From positions 62,001 to 126,000 of the forward strand of contig JADKAS010000003.1 of assembly GCA_016715245.1 (NCBI GenBank): DNA of 64,000 bases, in the 5' to 3' direction. Every line of letters begins with the position of its first letter. Position 1 is the first letter of the stretch. The stretch is from Saprospiraceae bacterium. GTDB lineage: Bacteria > Bacteroidota > Bacteroidia > Chitinophagales > Saprospiraceae. Below, one piece after another: positions 63,956 through 64,000 of this stretch. Under the pieces are notes generated by a model. The model saw only the letters and a program-made list of their open reading frames with translations. It did not search any database and was not told the origin of the DNA. The position numbers and the translations under genes are program-made.

Positions 63956-64000
63956 TTACAAATGTCTTTCAGCGTGATAGCTGCTTCTGACCAAAGGACT
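63956..64000 (-). CDS. possible 3' end of a leftward gene (cut by window edge)
   Basis: The minus strand is open from the window edge for 14 codons, reading SPLVRSSYHAERHL, then TAA at 63958-63956. The composition is coding-like and the position, convergent with the gene before it, is plausible, but the fragment is too short to identify. Confidence 0.35.
   Translation of the reverse strand, partial: SPLVRSSYHAERHL

Noticed and set aside
1..64000. CRISPR arrays, tRNA or rRNA genes, insertion sequences, prophage
   Set aside because: No regularly spaced repeats, cloverleaf-like sequences, transposase motifs or phage structural genes were recognised on reading both strands.

Overview
The window is chromosomal DNA from a member of the Bacteroidota, most likely a Saprospira-like (non-Bacteroides) lineage. 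The evidence is a full-length SprA (the outer-membrane channel of the type IX secretion system), a giant secreted protein with a type IX C-terminal sorting domain, AT-rich intergenic DNA, gene starts with no obvious Shine-Dalgarno sequence, and exact copies of the Bacteroidota -7 promoter element TAnnTTTG ahead of sixteen genes. I see no rRNA, tRNA, CRISPR array, insertion sequence or prophage.

Layout. 0-10 kb: the 5' end of a lipoprotein gene, sprA, ruvA, a conserved protein of unknown function and a broken PEGA-like lipoprotein gene. 10-17 kb: a group-1 glycosyltransferase, membrane and outer-membrane proteins, then a leftward cluster of arginine decarboxylase, a deoxyhypusine-synthase-like protein and a membrane-bound LytTR regulator. 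17-31 kb: housekeeping and envelope genes (DUF4159, TraB/GumN, SRAP, SPOR, a Gfo/Idh/MocA oxidoreductase, lgt, a histone-deacetylase-like enzyme, a LolD/MacB-type ATPase, a Tat-exported PLP enzyme, an L,D-transpeptidase, a haloperoxidase-like lipoprotein and an amino-acid:cation symporter). 32-40 kb: dnaE and a 1550-residue secreted FG-GAP/leucine-rich-repeat/T9SS protein. 40-46 kb: a methyltransferase, an arsenosugar gene pair (AhpD-like protein plus ArsS), a gamma-carbonic-anhydrase-like protein and a large conserved protein with a nucleoside-phosphorylase-like tail. 46-54 kb: peptide transporter, glycosyltransferase, SMP-30 lipoprotein and ileS. 54-56.5 kb: the only clearly accessory stretch, with a broken lipoprotein gene, a truncated ParD antitoxin and an intact toxin-antitoxin pair (HTH-Panacea antitoxin plus RelE-like toxin) under a palindromic promoter. 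56-64 kb: a broken DCC-family gene, radA, a secreted GH13 amylase, crtZ, pyk and a lysoplasmalogenase-like gene.

Several genes have damaged reading frames: lgt, arsS (two compensating shifts), a DCC-family protein, two lipoproteins and parD (a nonsense codon). The very long genes sprA, dnaE and ileS are intact. Lgt is normally essential and its break lies in a run of eight identical bases, so some breaks may be sequence errors or slippage. The three next to each other at 53.8-56.4 kb look more like real local decay.

The most interesting units are the Panacea toxin-antitoxin module with its operator, the decarboxylase/DHS-like/LytTR polyamine cluster and the arsenosugar pair. Identifications rest on motif recognition by eye; no database search was run.
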